From Prado023 sp963753075 (GTDB lineage Bacteria; Actinomycetota; Actinomycetes; S36-B12; CAIYMF01): 64,000 bases of DNA. Below, in pieces: positions 40,249-48,240 of this stretch (within the stretch, counting starts at the first letter, position 1; each line of letters starts with the position of its first letter). The stretch is from assembly GCA_963753075.1 (NCBI GenBank), contig CAVWAR010000008.1, forward strand, positions 1 through 64,000, read 5' to 3'. The notes under the pieces were generated by a model that was not told the DNA's origin, did no database searches, and saw nothing but the letters and a program-made list of their open reading frames with translations. Both the position numbers and the translations under genes were made by a program.

Positions 40249-40634
40249 CTAGCCAACTTTGCCAACTTAGCCACCAATCATCACCGGGCACAGGTCCGCT
40301 CCGACACTCACCTCACCACACCGGGCCCCTAGCCCTTTCGCCGCGTGGCGGGCGAGCTCCGTCCTCTGCGACGACCCGGGGCCGAAGGGCTCCGGCTGTC
40401 GGAGGCGCCCCCAAGCTGGAGTATCACGGCCTGCCGACCGAGGTCCAGGTCCGGCCCGGGCTTCAGCATGCGTGAGCGGTTCCTCGAGTTCTCGCTGCCG
40501 TTCCGGGCAAGTCTCAGCCTTGCCCGATCGGGCGCTTCGCCCCGCCCGCGACGCAGGACGTTCGGCACTTCAGGTCCCAGCCGTCCCAAGTAGCATGGAA
40601 ACTGGGTCAACTGGATATGGGACGGGGTGGCGTC
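40249..40634. other. Intergenic stretch
   Basis: This stretch is upstream of both the antitoxin (minus) and the FG-GAP gene (plus). The segment 40235-40275, ATGCCCAACTAGCCAACTTTGCCAACTTAGCC and onward, contains CCAACTTTGCCAACTTAGCCA-like direct repeats (CCAACT three times) and is AT-rich relative to its surroundings. It may be the TA promoter/operator. Nothing else was recognised. Confidence 0.3.
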
Positions 40635-42098
40635 ATGCAGCGTGCGTTGTTGGTGGGGATGGGTTTGGTTCTCGTTGGTGGTGTGGTCACGCCGGCGGTG
40701 ACGCCGATGGGCGTGGATACTGCTTCGGCAGCCACGCGAGCGGCGATGCCATTCGACTTCGACGGTGATGGTTTCGCCGACATGGCGATCGGGATCAAGG
40801 GTGAGGACCTGCGGGGCAAGTCCAACGCCGGCGCTGTGCAGGTGATCTACGGATCGGCGTCCGGGCTGACGGCTCATGACCAGTTGTGGCACCAGGGCCG
40901 CAAGGGAGTCAAGGGCGCTCTTGAGCGTGGGGACAGCTTCGGCCAGCGGCTCACCTCCGGGGACTTCGACCGGGACGGGTACGCCGACCTCGCCGTCGGC
41001 ATCCCCTCTGAGGACATCGGGGGCAAGAAGAACGCGGGCGCGGTGCAGGTGCTGTACGGCAGCCCGGCGGGGCTGACCGCTGCCGGTGACCAGGTGTGGC
41101 ATCAGGGCAAGGCGGGCGTGCCCGGCGGGAACCAGGCCGGCGACTACTTCGGGTACTCCCTTGAGGTGGGTGACTTCCAGGGCGACGGGTACGCCGACCT
41201 GGTCATCGGTATCGGTCAAGAGGAAGTCCGGGGGAAGAAGTACGCAGGCCGTGTCGTGGTCCTGCGTGGCTCGGCCTCGGGCCTGACATCGGCCGGCGCG
41301 CAGTCTTGGAACCAGGGGTCGCCCGGCCTTGACAGCCAGTTGACCCGCTACGTCCAGTTCGGGACACATCTGGCCACTGGGGATGTCAACGGCGATAGCC
41401 GTGACGACTTGGTCGTCAGAGGCGAATGGGAGAGCGGCGAGTTGCACGTGATCCTCGGCGGCACCAAGGGGCTGACCGCGTCCGGAAGCCAGCTGTTCGA
41501 CCTGGCCGATCTGGGCATGCCCCGGCACTTCCTCGGGGAGCGCAGGATCACCCTCGATGACTTCGACGGTGACGGCCGCGACGACCTGGCCCTGGCCACC
41601 TACGACTCAGGGCTGACCAGCGGATTCACGGTTGCGCTGCTTCACGGGCGGGCCGGCGGCCTTCGTCCGCGTCCGCTGGGCCCGGTGGGCCAACCCGGCT
41701 CCGACGGGACCATGGAGCTCGGTCCGGACTCGGAGCTCTGGGACGCCACTACCGATTCCGGGGACCTGACCGGCGACGGCCATGTCGATCTGCGGGTCGG
41801 GCGGGATGTGCTGCTCGGGGCCAGCAAGGGGCTGGGTCCCACCGCCGTGCGGTGGCCTGAGTGGTCTGGCCGCTGCCCGAAGTCGAACGCGCTGCCCCTC
41901 GGCGGCGGGAGCCACGTGTGGTTCCTGTGCGCGTACCAGCAAGGCGCGGTTGACGGACTCGACCGGCCCGGGTACGTGACAGTGGCCCAGGGCACCGCCG
42001 ACGGGACGCCCGGACCCGCCACGGTGTGGCACCAGGACAGCCCCGGGATCAAGGGAACCGCCGAGGCCAGGGACTTCTTCGGATCCCACGTCGGCTGA
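40635..42098 (+). CDS. Secreted FG-GAP/VCBS repeat protein
   Basis: From ATG 40635 the product has 487 residues with an export signal (QRALLVGMGLVLVGGVVTPA). Repeats of ~60 residues follow, each with a Ca2+-binding-like 'FDxDGDGxADLAIG' core and 'GAVQVxYGSxxGLT': FDFDGDGFADMAIG, FDRDGYADLAVG, FQGDGYADLVIG, VNGDSRDDLVV and FDGDGRDDLAL. Each ends in a WHQGxxGVxGxxExGDxFG linker. These repeats form an integrin-alpha-type propeller, usually cell-surface or extracellular. The last ~125 codons and the 3' flank are duplicated in inverted orientation at 19289-19756. The protein stops at FFGSHVG, a little short of its paralogue's end. Confidence 0.85.
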   Translation: MQRALLVGMGLVLVGGVVTPAVTPMGVDTASAATRAAMPFDFDGDGFADMAIGIKGEDLRGKSNAGAVQVIYGSASGLTAHDQLWHQGRKGVKGALERGDSFGQRLTSGDFDRDGYADLAVGIPSEDIGGKKNAGAVQVLYGSPAGLTAAGDQVWHQGKAGVPGGNQAGDYFGYSLEVGDFQGDGYADLVIGIGQEEVRGKKYAGRVVVLRGSASGLTSAGAQSWNQGSPGLDSQLTRYVQFGTHLATGDVNGDSRDDLVVRGEWESGELHVILGGTKGLTASGSQLFDLADLGMPRHFLGERRITLDDFDGDGRDDLALATYDSGLTSGFTVALLHGRAGGLRPRPLGPVGQPGSDGTMELGPDSELWDATTDSGDLTGDGHVDLRVGRDVLLGASKGLGPTAVRWPEWSGRCPKSNALPLGGGSHVWFLCAYQQGAVDGLDRPGYVTVAQGTADGTPGPATVWHQDSPGIKGTAEARDFFGSHVG

Positions 42099-42181
42099 GG
42101 TGGGCCAGCACGTCTGGACGGGTCGGGGAGCTCACCACAATCCCCAGGCGCGGCAACCTCGAATGGGTGCGGTCCTTCCGC
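41717..42181 (+). repeat. Donor copy of the inverted segmental duplication
   Basis: This matches 19289-19756 on the opposite strand nearly perfectly. It covers the C-terminal codons and ~80 bp of 3' flank ending near GGGTGCGGTCCTTCCG. Confidence 0.8.
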
Positions 42182-42332
42182 CGCGAAGGCGGCCAGGTCA
42201 CGCCGCCGCCAGTCGGGCGCGCGGGTTCAGCCGAGATTGGGATGGGTCCGTGACCGTGCTGCGGGTCACCGGTGGGCTCGGGCCTCACCTGCTACGGGTC
42301 AACGCCGCGACCCCCGCCGTGCGTCTCAACGC

Positions 42333-43010
42333 TCACCGCGCTGCTGCGGCGGCCGCCGCGGCCCGCTGCACCCAACTCGGCACGTCGCCGTAGCGCTGGT
42401 TCGGCACGAGCTCGCCGGCGGCGCAGCTCTCGATCAGTTGGGTCATCCGGCGGTCGCGGGTGGACTCCTGCTTGGCCGAGATCACCCAGACCGTGCAGAA
42501 CTTGCGGTAGGTCCCGGTCGATGTCCCCCAGAAGGCCGTGGCCGCGGGAGAGGCAGCCAATCGGGTGGCGTAGGAGTCGGGGAGCCCGACCTCCGGGCCC
42601 TTCTGGCTGTAGCCCGCCTCCTCGCGACGACGCTGCTCCCAGATCGCCAACCCGCTGGGCTGCATCCGCCCCTCCACGCGCAGCTTCTCGACGAGGTCGA
42701 GGTTGATCTTGCTCCAGTGGGAGGCCTTCTTGCGAGGGGTCCAGCGCTGCCGCCGGATGCCGTCGTCGATGCGCTGGACGACCGAGTCGATCCACCCCCA
42801 ACACAGCGCCTCGGGCACCGCCTGCTCCCATGTCAGGCCGCGATCGGCGACGTGCTTCTTCTTCAGGCCCATCCACAACTCGGTCGCGGTGTCGTGGTGC
42901 AGCGCCAGCCAGGCACCGAACTCCTCAGGGGTGTCGAAGAAGCGTGCTGGCCGCTCGGGCGTACCGCCCATCCGACCCGGGCTCTCGTCCCTGGCCTCGT
43001 CACGTGTCAT
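42333..43010 (-). CDS. YdeI/OmpD-associated family protein
   Basis: The 225-residue protein contains the family's typical FxxxxEWxxWLxxHH...ELWxGLxKKH block, seen as EEFGAWLALHHDTATELWMG. It also has the central ALCWGWIDSVVQRIDD, RRQRWTPRKKASHWSKIN and the C-terminal SYRKxC-like TYRKFCTVWVISAKQESTR. These proteins have a conserved domain of unknown biochemical role, often linked to resistance to cationic peptides in other bacteria; that link is by family only. The N-terminal start is uncertain: Met at 42971 (MGGTPERPARF) fits relatives better than 43010. It sits between two FG-GAP genes. Confidence 0.85.
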   Translation of the reverse strand: MTRDEARDESPGRMGGTPERPARFFDTPEEFGAWLALHHDTATELWMGLKKKHVADRGLTWEQAVPEALCWGWIDSVVQRIDDGIRRQRWTPRKKASHWSKINLDLVEKLRVEGRMQPSGLAIWEQRRREEAGYSQKGPEVGLPDSYATRLAASPAATAFWGTSTGTYRKFCTVWVISAKQESTRDRRMTQLIESCAAGELVPNQRYGDVPSWVQRAAAAAAAAR

Positions 43011-43201
43011 GCCAGAAGCCTGCCACCGATGCTTGTCCCACCAATCGCCGAGGCGACCGCGTCATTGCGCCGCCCATCGTGTCGGGCGAGGAGCCGCAGG
43101 CCGATCCAGCGGGGCGGAGGTCGAAGGACTCTTGTGCCCAGGTCGCACGGGGTGGAGCGTGCGAGTAGGTCGTCGTGCGGGGGGCCGGGGAGGGTTTGGT
43201 G

Positions 43202-44710
43202 ATGAGGCGCGTGGTTGCGGTGGGTGCCGCACTCGTTGTGGTGGGGGGCTTGGCCCCGGCGGTGTCACCGGTCGGTGTTGGTGCGGCGGTGGCCGCCGAC
43301 GGTGCGGCGATGCTGTTCGACTTCGATGGGGATGGGTTCGCGGATCTGGCGGTCGGGGTCATCGGTGAGGATCTGCGGGGCAAGCGGAACCCGGGGGCGG
43401 TGCAGGTGCTGTACGGGTCGGCGAAGGGAGCCACTGCGCGTGATCAGTTGTGGCATCAGGGGCGCAAGGGCGTGAAGGGCGCGCTCGAGAACGGCGACCG
43501 CTTCGGTACGACGCTTGCCTCGGCTGATTTCGACGGTGATGGGTACGCCGATCTGGCCGTGGGGATCCCGTGGGAGAACGTGGGGGGTCACCGGGATGCG
43601 GGTGCGGTGCAGGTCCTCTACGGGGGGCCGAAGGGGTTGACTGCGCGGGACCAGGTCTGGCATCAGGGTAAGAAGGGCGTGCCGGGGAGCAACGAGGCGG
43701 ATGACCTCTTCGGTTGGGCGTTGGCTGCCGGTGATTTTGATGGTGACGGATTCGCCGACCTGGCGGTCGGCGCACCGAGTGAGGATGTTGGACATGCCCG
43801 GGGCGCCGGGGATGTGGTGGTCCTGCGCGGATCACGTGCTGGGCTGACCTCTGCGGGCGCCGAGAAGATCCGGCAGGGCCGGGCAGGGTTGCCCAGCCAG
43901 CCGAGTCAGGCGGAGGGGTTCGGGTGGCGCCTGGTGGCCGGTGACGTGAACGGCGACGGTCCCGATGACCTGGTGATCCAGGTGCATGATGAGACGGACA
44001 TTGTCCCGTCGTCTGATGCCCTGATCGGTCGGGCGGTGCACCTGCTGCTGGGAAGCCGCAGCGGACTGGTCCTGTCCGGTAGTCAGTTCTTCGGGCCGAC
44101 CGAGCTGGGGCTGGATCCCGCGTTCTTCGGTCACATGGCGTTGTCGGACTTCAACAGTGATGGGCGGGCCGACCTGGCCGTGTCTGCTCAGGACAGGTGG
44201 CCGGGTCAGGTTGCCGTGCTCCATGGTCAGGTCGATGGCCTGCACCCCGCACCGCTGCCTGCCGCGGGCAAGCCGGGCGTGGATGCCGTGTGGTCACTGC
44301 CTGACGTTGTCGACGAGGCGCACGAGCGCAGTGGGGCTCTGGCCTGCGGAGACTTCACCGGTGACGGGCATACCGAACTGGCCGTCGCGGTCACGGAGGG
44401 CATGGCGCTCATCCGCGGGACCAGTTCGGGCCTCGGCACAGAGATCGTGCGCTGGCCAGTGGGCAACGTGGACGCCGTGGCCGGGCTGGCGCTCAGCGGC
44501 GGAACCCACGACTGGCTGGTCGTGGCCGACAGCTCGGCGAAGGTCTCCTCCGACAGGGCCGCCGGGAAGGTTTCGGTGCTCCAGGGAACCAGGTCAGGCA
44601 AGCCCGCGCAGATCACGATCTGGCATCAGGACAGCCGAGGCATCAAGGGCGCAACCCAACGCGACGACCACTTCGGGTATGCCGTTGCCGGGTCCTCCGC
44701 CTTGGGATGA
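43202..44710 (+). CDS. Secreted FG-GAP/VCBS repeat protein, paralogue of 40635-42098
   Basis: ATG 43202, with GGGGAGGG upstream, starts a 502-residue protein with a signal (RRVVAVGAALVVVGGLAPAV). At least five FG-GAP units are visible: FDFDGDGFADLAVG, FDGDGYADLAVG, FDGDGFADLAVG, VNGDGPDDLVI and FNSDGRADLAV. Linkers of the WHQGxKGVxG type match the paralogue almost word for word. The C-terminus ends WHQDSRGIKGATQRDDHFG, then YAVAGSSALG, a closing half-repeat expected for a seven-bladed propeller. Its 3' end abuts a convergent FG-GAP remnant. Both intact copies flank the YdeI gene, suggesting tandem gene duplication. Confidence 0.87.
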   Translation: MRRVVAVGAALVVVGGLAPAVSPVGVGAAVAADGAAMLFDFDGDGFADLAVGVIGEDLRGKRNPGAVQVLYGSAKGATARDQLWHQGRKGVKGALENGDRFGTTLASADFDGDGYADLAVGIPWENVGGHRDAGAVQVLYGGPKGLTARDQVWHQGKKGVPGSNEADDLFGWALAAGDFDGDGFADLAVGAPSEDVGHARGAGDVVVLRGSRAGLTSAGAEKIRQGRAGLPSQPSQAEGFGWRLVAGDVNGDGPDDLVIQVHDETDIVPSSDALIGRAVHLLLGSRSGLVLSGSQFFGPTELGLDPAFFGHMALSDFNSDGRADLAVSAQDRWPGQVAVLHGQVDGLHPAPLPAAGKPGVDAVWSLPDVVDEAHERSGALACGDFTGDGHTELAVAVTEGMALIRGTSSGLGTEIVRWPVGNVDAVAGLALSGGTHDWLVVADSSAKVSSDRAAGKVSVLQGTRSGKPAQITIWHQDSRGIKGATQRDDHFGYAVAGSSALG

Positions 44711-44711
44711 T

Positions 44712-45459
44712 CCCGCCCCCATTCCGCGGTCAAGGGTGCGACGTGCACACCATCTGCGTGGCCGTGCAGCACCACCTCCGGTGAGTCCGCCGATGCCAGC
44801 ACCAGATCGGCTCGGCCGTCCCGGTTGAAGTCACCGAACGTCGCCGTGAGCCGGGCATAGATCTCCTGTCCGCTGAGGAGGTCGGTGGTCATTGCCGAGG
44901 TCAGACCGGTCGGACCGCCGAACAGCAGGTGCACCGCCGAACCGTTCTGCCCATCATCCGGCGGAATGTCCGACTCCGTCTTGACGACGATGGCCACGTC
45001 GTCGTGTCCGTCGCCGTTGACGTCCCCAACCGCCAGGTCATGGCCGAACATCTCCGCCACCGCAGGCTGACCGGCAATGCCCGCCAGCCCCTGCCGCCAC
45101 GTCTGCGCCCCGGAAGAGATCAGCCCACCCGGGCCCCCGCGCAAGAGCACCACTCGACCCGCGACAATGACGTCTCCGACAGCCTCAGCGACCCCAACGA
45201 CGAGGTCCGCGTACCCGTCGGCGTCGACATCCCCGGCAGCCACGCTGGACCCGAAGCGGTCCCCGCCCTCGTTGTTGCCAGGCACCCCCGGCTTGCTCTG
45301 GTGCCAGATCTGGTCTTGGGCGGTCAACCACCGGAGCCCCCCGTACAGCACCTGCACCACCCCGGCGGCGCGCTTCGGCTGAGCCGCGTTCTCGGCGGCT
45401 CAGGCCCGGTCAGGGACGACGAACAGCAGGCCCAGGGCCAGGAGCGCGACGACTCTGAC
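44712..45459 (-). pseudogene. FG-GAP protein remnant, signal peptide separated by a stop codon
   Basis: On the minus strand a hydrophobic stretch (VRVVALLALGLLFVVPDRA, from about 45459) meets an in-frame TGA. The frame then continues AAENAAQPKRAAG and VVQVLYGGLRWLTAQDQIWH, followed by FG-GAP units (VDADGYADLVVG, VNGDGHDDVAI and FNRDGRADLVL). The first FG-GAP unit normally present before VQVLYG is missing. The 3' end runs into the convergent gene without its own closing repeat. It is thus damaged at both ends, the third member of this local family. Confidence 0.65.
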
Positions 45460-45464
45460 GTGAG

Positions 45465-46847
45465 CTATCCCGCTCTCTCGCCGGCCAGCGACGTTTCTCC
45501 CACCTGGACCGTTGTCTCAGCAGTTGCAACGGGGATCAGGGCGTCCTTGCGCTTGTCGTAGGCGTAGAGGGCGGCTGCCGCCGCGTACAGCGCGGCGATC
45601 AGCAGGGAGGAGCGAGGCCACATGAGGACCGCAGAGACCCATCGGTCGATGCCCAGGTCGACGCCGAGGGCCCGATCAAGAACCCACGCACTGGCGATCG
45701 CGATGAGCGTGACGGAGCCCACGTACATGGCGGGCAGGTAGGCGCGCGTCCTCCGGGCGATGTACAACGCCGGGAAGATCATCAGGATGATCGTCGCCTG
45801 GCCCAGTTCGATGCCGAGGTTGAACCCGAGCAGGGAGACGAACTGTCGGCTCTGCGTCAGGCCGAGGTCCGCCAGGAGACCAGCGAACCCGAATCCGTGG
45901 AACAGCCCGAAGACGAACGCGATGATCCATTCCTTGTTCGCGAAGACCGGTCTGATGTTGTGGAGGGCCGCAAGGATGATCGAGACGGCGATGACCGTCT
46001 CCACGAGGGCCGGCGGGAACACAATGATTCCCAAGCCACCGAGCGTGAGCGTGATGGTGTGGGCGATGGTGAACATGGTGACGATCTTGAGCACGCGCCA
46101 CAGGCTGGATCCGAAACTCGCCGCCGGCTGCCATCCGGCGAGCTTGGAGAACACCAAGACTGAGGGCAGCAGCAGGGCCAAGATGAACAGGATGTGGTCC
46201 GAGCCGATCTCGATGTGCTCAGCGCCGAGGAGGATGACCCCGGTGAAGCCACTCCAGAACGACGTGGCGCCGAGGTCGACCGTCTGGACGCTCTGGTCGG
46301 GGGTGAATCGGAGCAGTTCACTGGCCTCGTTGTTGAACGTCCCCGAGCCCCAGTCCGTGCCGATGATCAGCAGGGCATCACGGTCAGGCTTGGCGTGGAT
46401 GATCCCGTCGTAGGCGACCGTGAACGACCTCGGGACTTCCGTGAATTCCCGATCAACCTCGAAGTTCACGATGATGTAGGCACCGCCGGGGGCGCCAAGG
46501 GTCTCGAGGTCACCGAAGACGAGGGGCCATTCGGCGCCACCCTGACCGGACATGGCGAGGTGCTCTTCGGAGTATTCGTGCAGCAGATCGCGGTTCTCCT
46601 CGGCAGCCTCAAGGGCACCGGCGGGGTCCTTCGGGAACTCTGTTCCCAGCACCTCGTTCAGGTCGTTGACCGGGTACTCGACGCGACCCTCGACGGTGTT
46701 GTCGTAGACGTCCAGGTACACGTAGCTCTCGCTTGCGTTGTGCCCGAAGGCCGCGCTCACCTGACTGAGGACCAGGAGCAGTGTCGTCACCGCCAGCAGG
46801 CCGACACGCACGCCCACCCGTGTCACCAGGTTGTTGCTCACCATCAC
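45465..46847 (-). CDS. HupE/UreJ-family integral membrane protein with large N-terminal ectodomain
   Basis: The 460-residue protein starts with a signal (VGLLAVTTLLLVLSQVSAAFG) and a ~190-residue exported part. It then has seven TM segments carrying the HupE/UreJ motif LLGAEHIEIGSDHILFILALLL, then FTIAHTITL and VFGLFHGFGFAG (H-x-x-x-G-x-D-H and HTITL/FHGFGFA histidines). These are consistent with metal (Ni/Co) passage or sensing in the family. Proteins of this long form are frequent beside copper or hydrogenase genes, neither of which is present here. Transport of a metal is family-based inference. Confidence 0.85.
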   Translation of the reverse strand: MMVSNNLVTRVGVRVGLLAVTTLLLVLSQVSAAFGHNASESYVYLDVYDNTVEGRVEYPVNDLNEVLGTEFPKDPAGALEAAEENRDLLHEYSEEHLAMSGQGGAEWPLVFGDLETLGAPGGAYIIVNFEVDREFTEVPRSFTVAYDGIIHAKPDRDALLIIGTDWGSGTFNNEASELLRFTPDQSVQTVDLGATSFWSGFTGVILLGAEHIEIGSDHILFILALLLPSVLVFSKLAGWQPAASFGSSLWRVLKIVTMFTIAHTITLTLGGLGIIVFPPALVETVIAVSIILAALHNIRPVFANKEWIIAFVFGLFHGFGFAGLLADLGLTQSRQFVSLLGFNLGIELGQATIILMIFPALYIARRTRAYLPAMYVGSVTLIAIASAWVLDRALGVDLGIDRWVSAVLMWPRSSLLIAALYAAAAALYAYDKRKDALIPVATAETTVQVGETSLAGERAG

Positions 46848-47057
46848 GCCCTCCGATGCCGCAGCCCTCGCGATGCCGCTGCTCTCGCGATGCGGCCAGA
46901 TCCTAGGCCATGTGCCGCGCTCGCATCAACGCGTGCCTCACGTCAGCCGGATTCACGCCGCGAGCACCAGCCAGTTCCGGACCATGTCGCCGAACCAGGC
47001 CGAGTTGACCCGGAAGGGCCCCAACCCAACGCAGCGCGTAGGACACGAATACAGGCA

Positions 47058-47528
47058 ATGAGCGGGGATCTCAACGACAGGTCCCTTGTGAACGTTGCCG
47101 GGGTCGGCGGGAGACCCGATGTCTATCACGCCACCGGAGACCTCGTATCCCCGACCGAGGAGGGGGATCTGGCCTTCCTGGGCAGGCGGGACCGCCAGAT
47201 CAAGGCGCGTGGCAACCGGGTCGAGCTGGACGAGGTCGAGGCAGTCCTGCTCGAGCACCCGTCCATCCACGAGGCAGCTGTCTATGCGCTCGCGGATGCC
47301 GAGGGCAGCCTCCAGCCACACGCCGAGGTGATCCTGATCCCGGGATCGGAGGCCAGCGTGAAGGACATCAGGGCCCATGCCGCCTGCGCGCTTCCGACGT
47401 ATGCTGTCCCCGCGTCGATCGCCGTGCGGGACGGGTTCCCACGCACGTCCACGGGGAAGATCGATCGACTCAGACTTCAGACCGATGCCCAAGCAGGACA
47501 TGCCACCATGGCTGGAGCCCACCCATGA
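47058..47528 (+). CDS. C-terminal part of an adenylation domain (A7-A10 motifs only)
   Basis: From ATG 47058 the product has 156 residues. It contains ATGDLV (A7), FLGRRDRQIKARGNRVELDEVE (A8), LPTYAVPASIAV and PRTSTGKIDRL (A10 Lys), but nothing upstream of A7. In its wording it most resembles stand-alone A domains of the PltF (prolyl-AMP ligase) kind, where LPRTSTGKIDR is typical. The larger N-terminal subdomain with the A3-A5 ATP/amino-acid site is absent, so it cannot activate an amino acid alone. It overlaps the carrier-protein gene by 4 bp (ATGA), indicating the operon is still coupled. It is either a remnant or a separate C-subdomain. Confidence 0.7.
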   Translation: MSGDLNDRSLVNVAGVGGRPDVYHATGDLVSPTEEGDLAFLGRRDRQIKARGNRVELDEVEAVLLEHPSIHEAAVYALADAEGSLQPHAEVILIPGSEASVKDIRAHAACALPTYAVPASIAVRDGFPRTSTGKIDRLRLQTDAQAGHATMAGAHP

Positions 47529-47776
47529 GCACACAGCAGTCGATTGCCCAGTTCATCAGCGCCCACCTGCTCGACGGGGCCAGGGAGGTGGGGATCGACG
47601 ATGAGGTCGTCCTGGACGGAACCATCGATTCGCTCGGTGTGACGAGGCTGATCGACTACCTCGAGAAGGAGTTCCGGGTCACGATCGCCCCGCACGACGT
47701 GACGATCGAGAACTTCCGCTCCGCGACGACGATGGCGGCGCTCGTCGAGTCCCGCCAGATGACGGAGTCAGCATGA
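47525..47776 (+). CDS. Free-standing peptidyl/acyl carrier protein
   Basis: This 83-residue protein is predicted helical, with the phosphopantetheine site DSLGVTRL (Ser at ~39) in GTIDSLGVTRLIDYLEKEF and a C-terminal MAALVESRQ helix. The motif D-S-L is as in free carrier proteins (ACP/PCP) rather than LGGDS of modular T domains. It starts with 4-bp overlap to the A fragment and ends with 4-bp overlap to the next gene. Its role would be to hold an aminoacyl or acyl group for the NRPS or for the dehydrogenase at 55171. Confidence 0.85.
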   Translation: MSTQQSIAQFISAHLLDGAREVGIDDEVVLDGTIDSLGVTRLIDYLEKEFRVTIAPHDVTIENFRSATTMAALVESRQMTESA

Positions 47777-48240
47777 GCCTGGTAGACCGGGGCGCCGGGT
47801 CGGCGCTGACCCGCGCCCAGGAGGCGCTGTGGGCGAGCCAGCAGATCCACCCGGACGTGTCGCTGCGTGAGTCGCTCGCACTGGACTCGGGGATCCATGG
47901 GGTGGTGAACTACCTCGGTCGTGTGGCTGCCCCGCGCGTTGATGGCTCGATGCAGCGGGAAGGAGTGATTCGCCTTGCCCGACCCGCCGACGCAGTCGCC
48001 GGGTTCGGCGCCGAGATCACGGCCTACATCGACGATGACGTGCTGGTGCTCGACTGGACGGGCAACGACGGGGCCGTGCTCGCCTCGGCCGCCTCGACCA
48101 TGGCAGCCCACATCACTGACCTCGTCGAGGCGTTCAGCGCCCCGGGGCGAGGCGGTGCTTCGGAGGGGATCGGGGACCTGGACGCTTCGACGATGCGTAG
48201 GCTCGCAGCCGCGCTGGGCACGGCACGGGGTGCCTCGTGA
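47773..48240 (+). CDS. Mini condensation/epimerisation-like protein with its catalytic middle missing
   Basis: This 155-residue protein starts with a C1-type motif (ALTRAQEALWASQQIHPDVSL). After SGIHG it goes straight to the end of a C/E domain: VVNYLGRVAAPRVDGSMQ, then DDVLVLDWTGNDGAVLA and AHITDLVEAF. The 300 or so residues in between, with the HHxxxDG/HHxxxDA motif, are absent, yet the frame is intact and the gene overlaps both neighbours by 4 bp. NYLGR is an E-domain hallmark. I read it as an E domain with a large in-frame deletion; whether it is a functional mini-protein is unknown. Confidence 0.55.
   Translation: MSLVDRGAGSALTRAQEALWASQQIHPDVSLRESLALDSGIHGVVNYLGRVAAPRVDGSMQREGVIRLARPADAVAGFGAEITAYIDDDVLVLDWTGNDGAVLASAASTMAAHITDLVEAFSAPGRGGASEGIGDLDASTMRRLAAALGTARGAS

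Noticed and set aside
46194..47057. Extension of the A-domain frame upstream of 47058 to 46194
   Set aside because: The extra 288 codons are antisense of the HupE/UreJ gene or intergenic and show no A1-A6 motif, so the A domain is truly truncated in this sequence.
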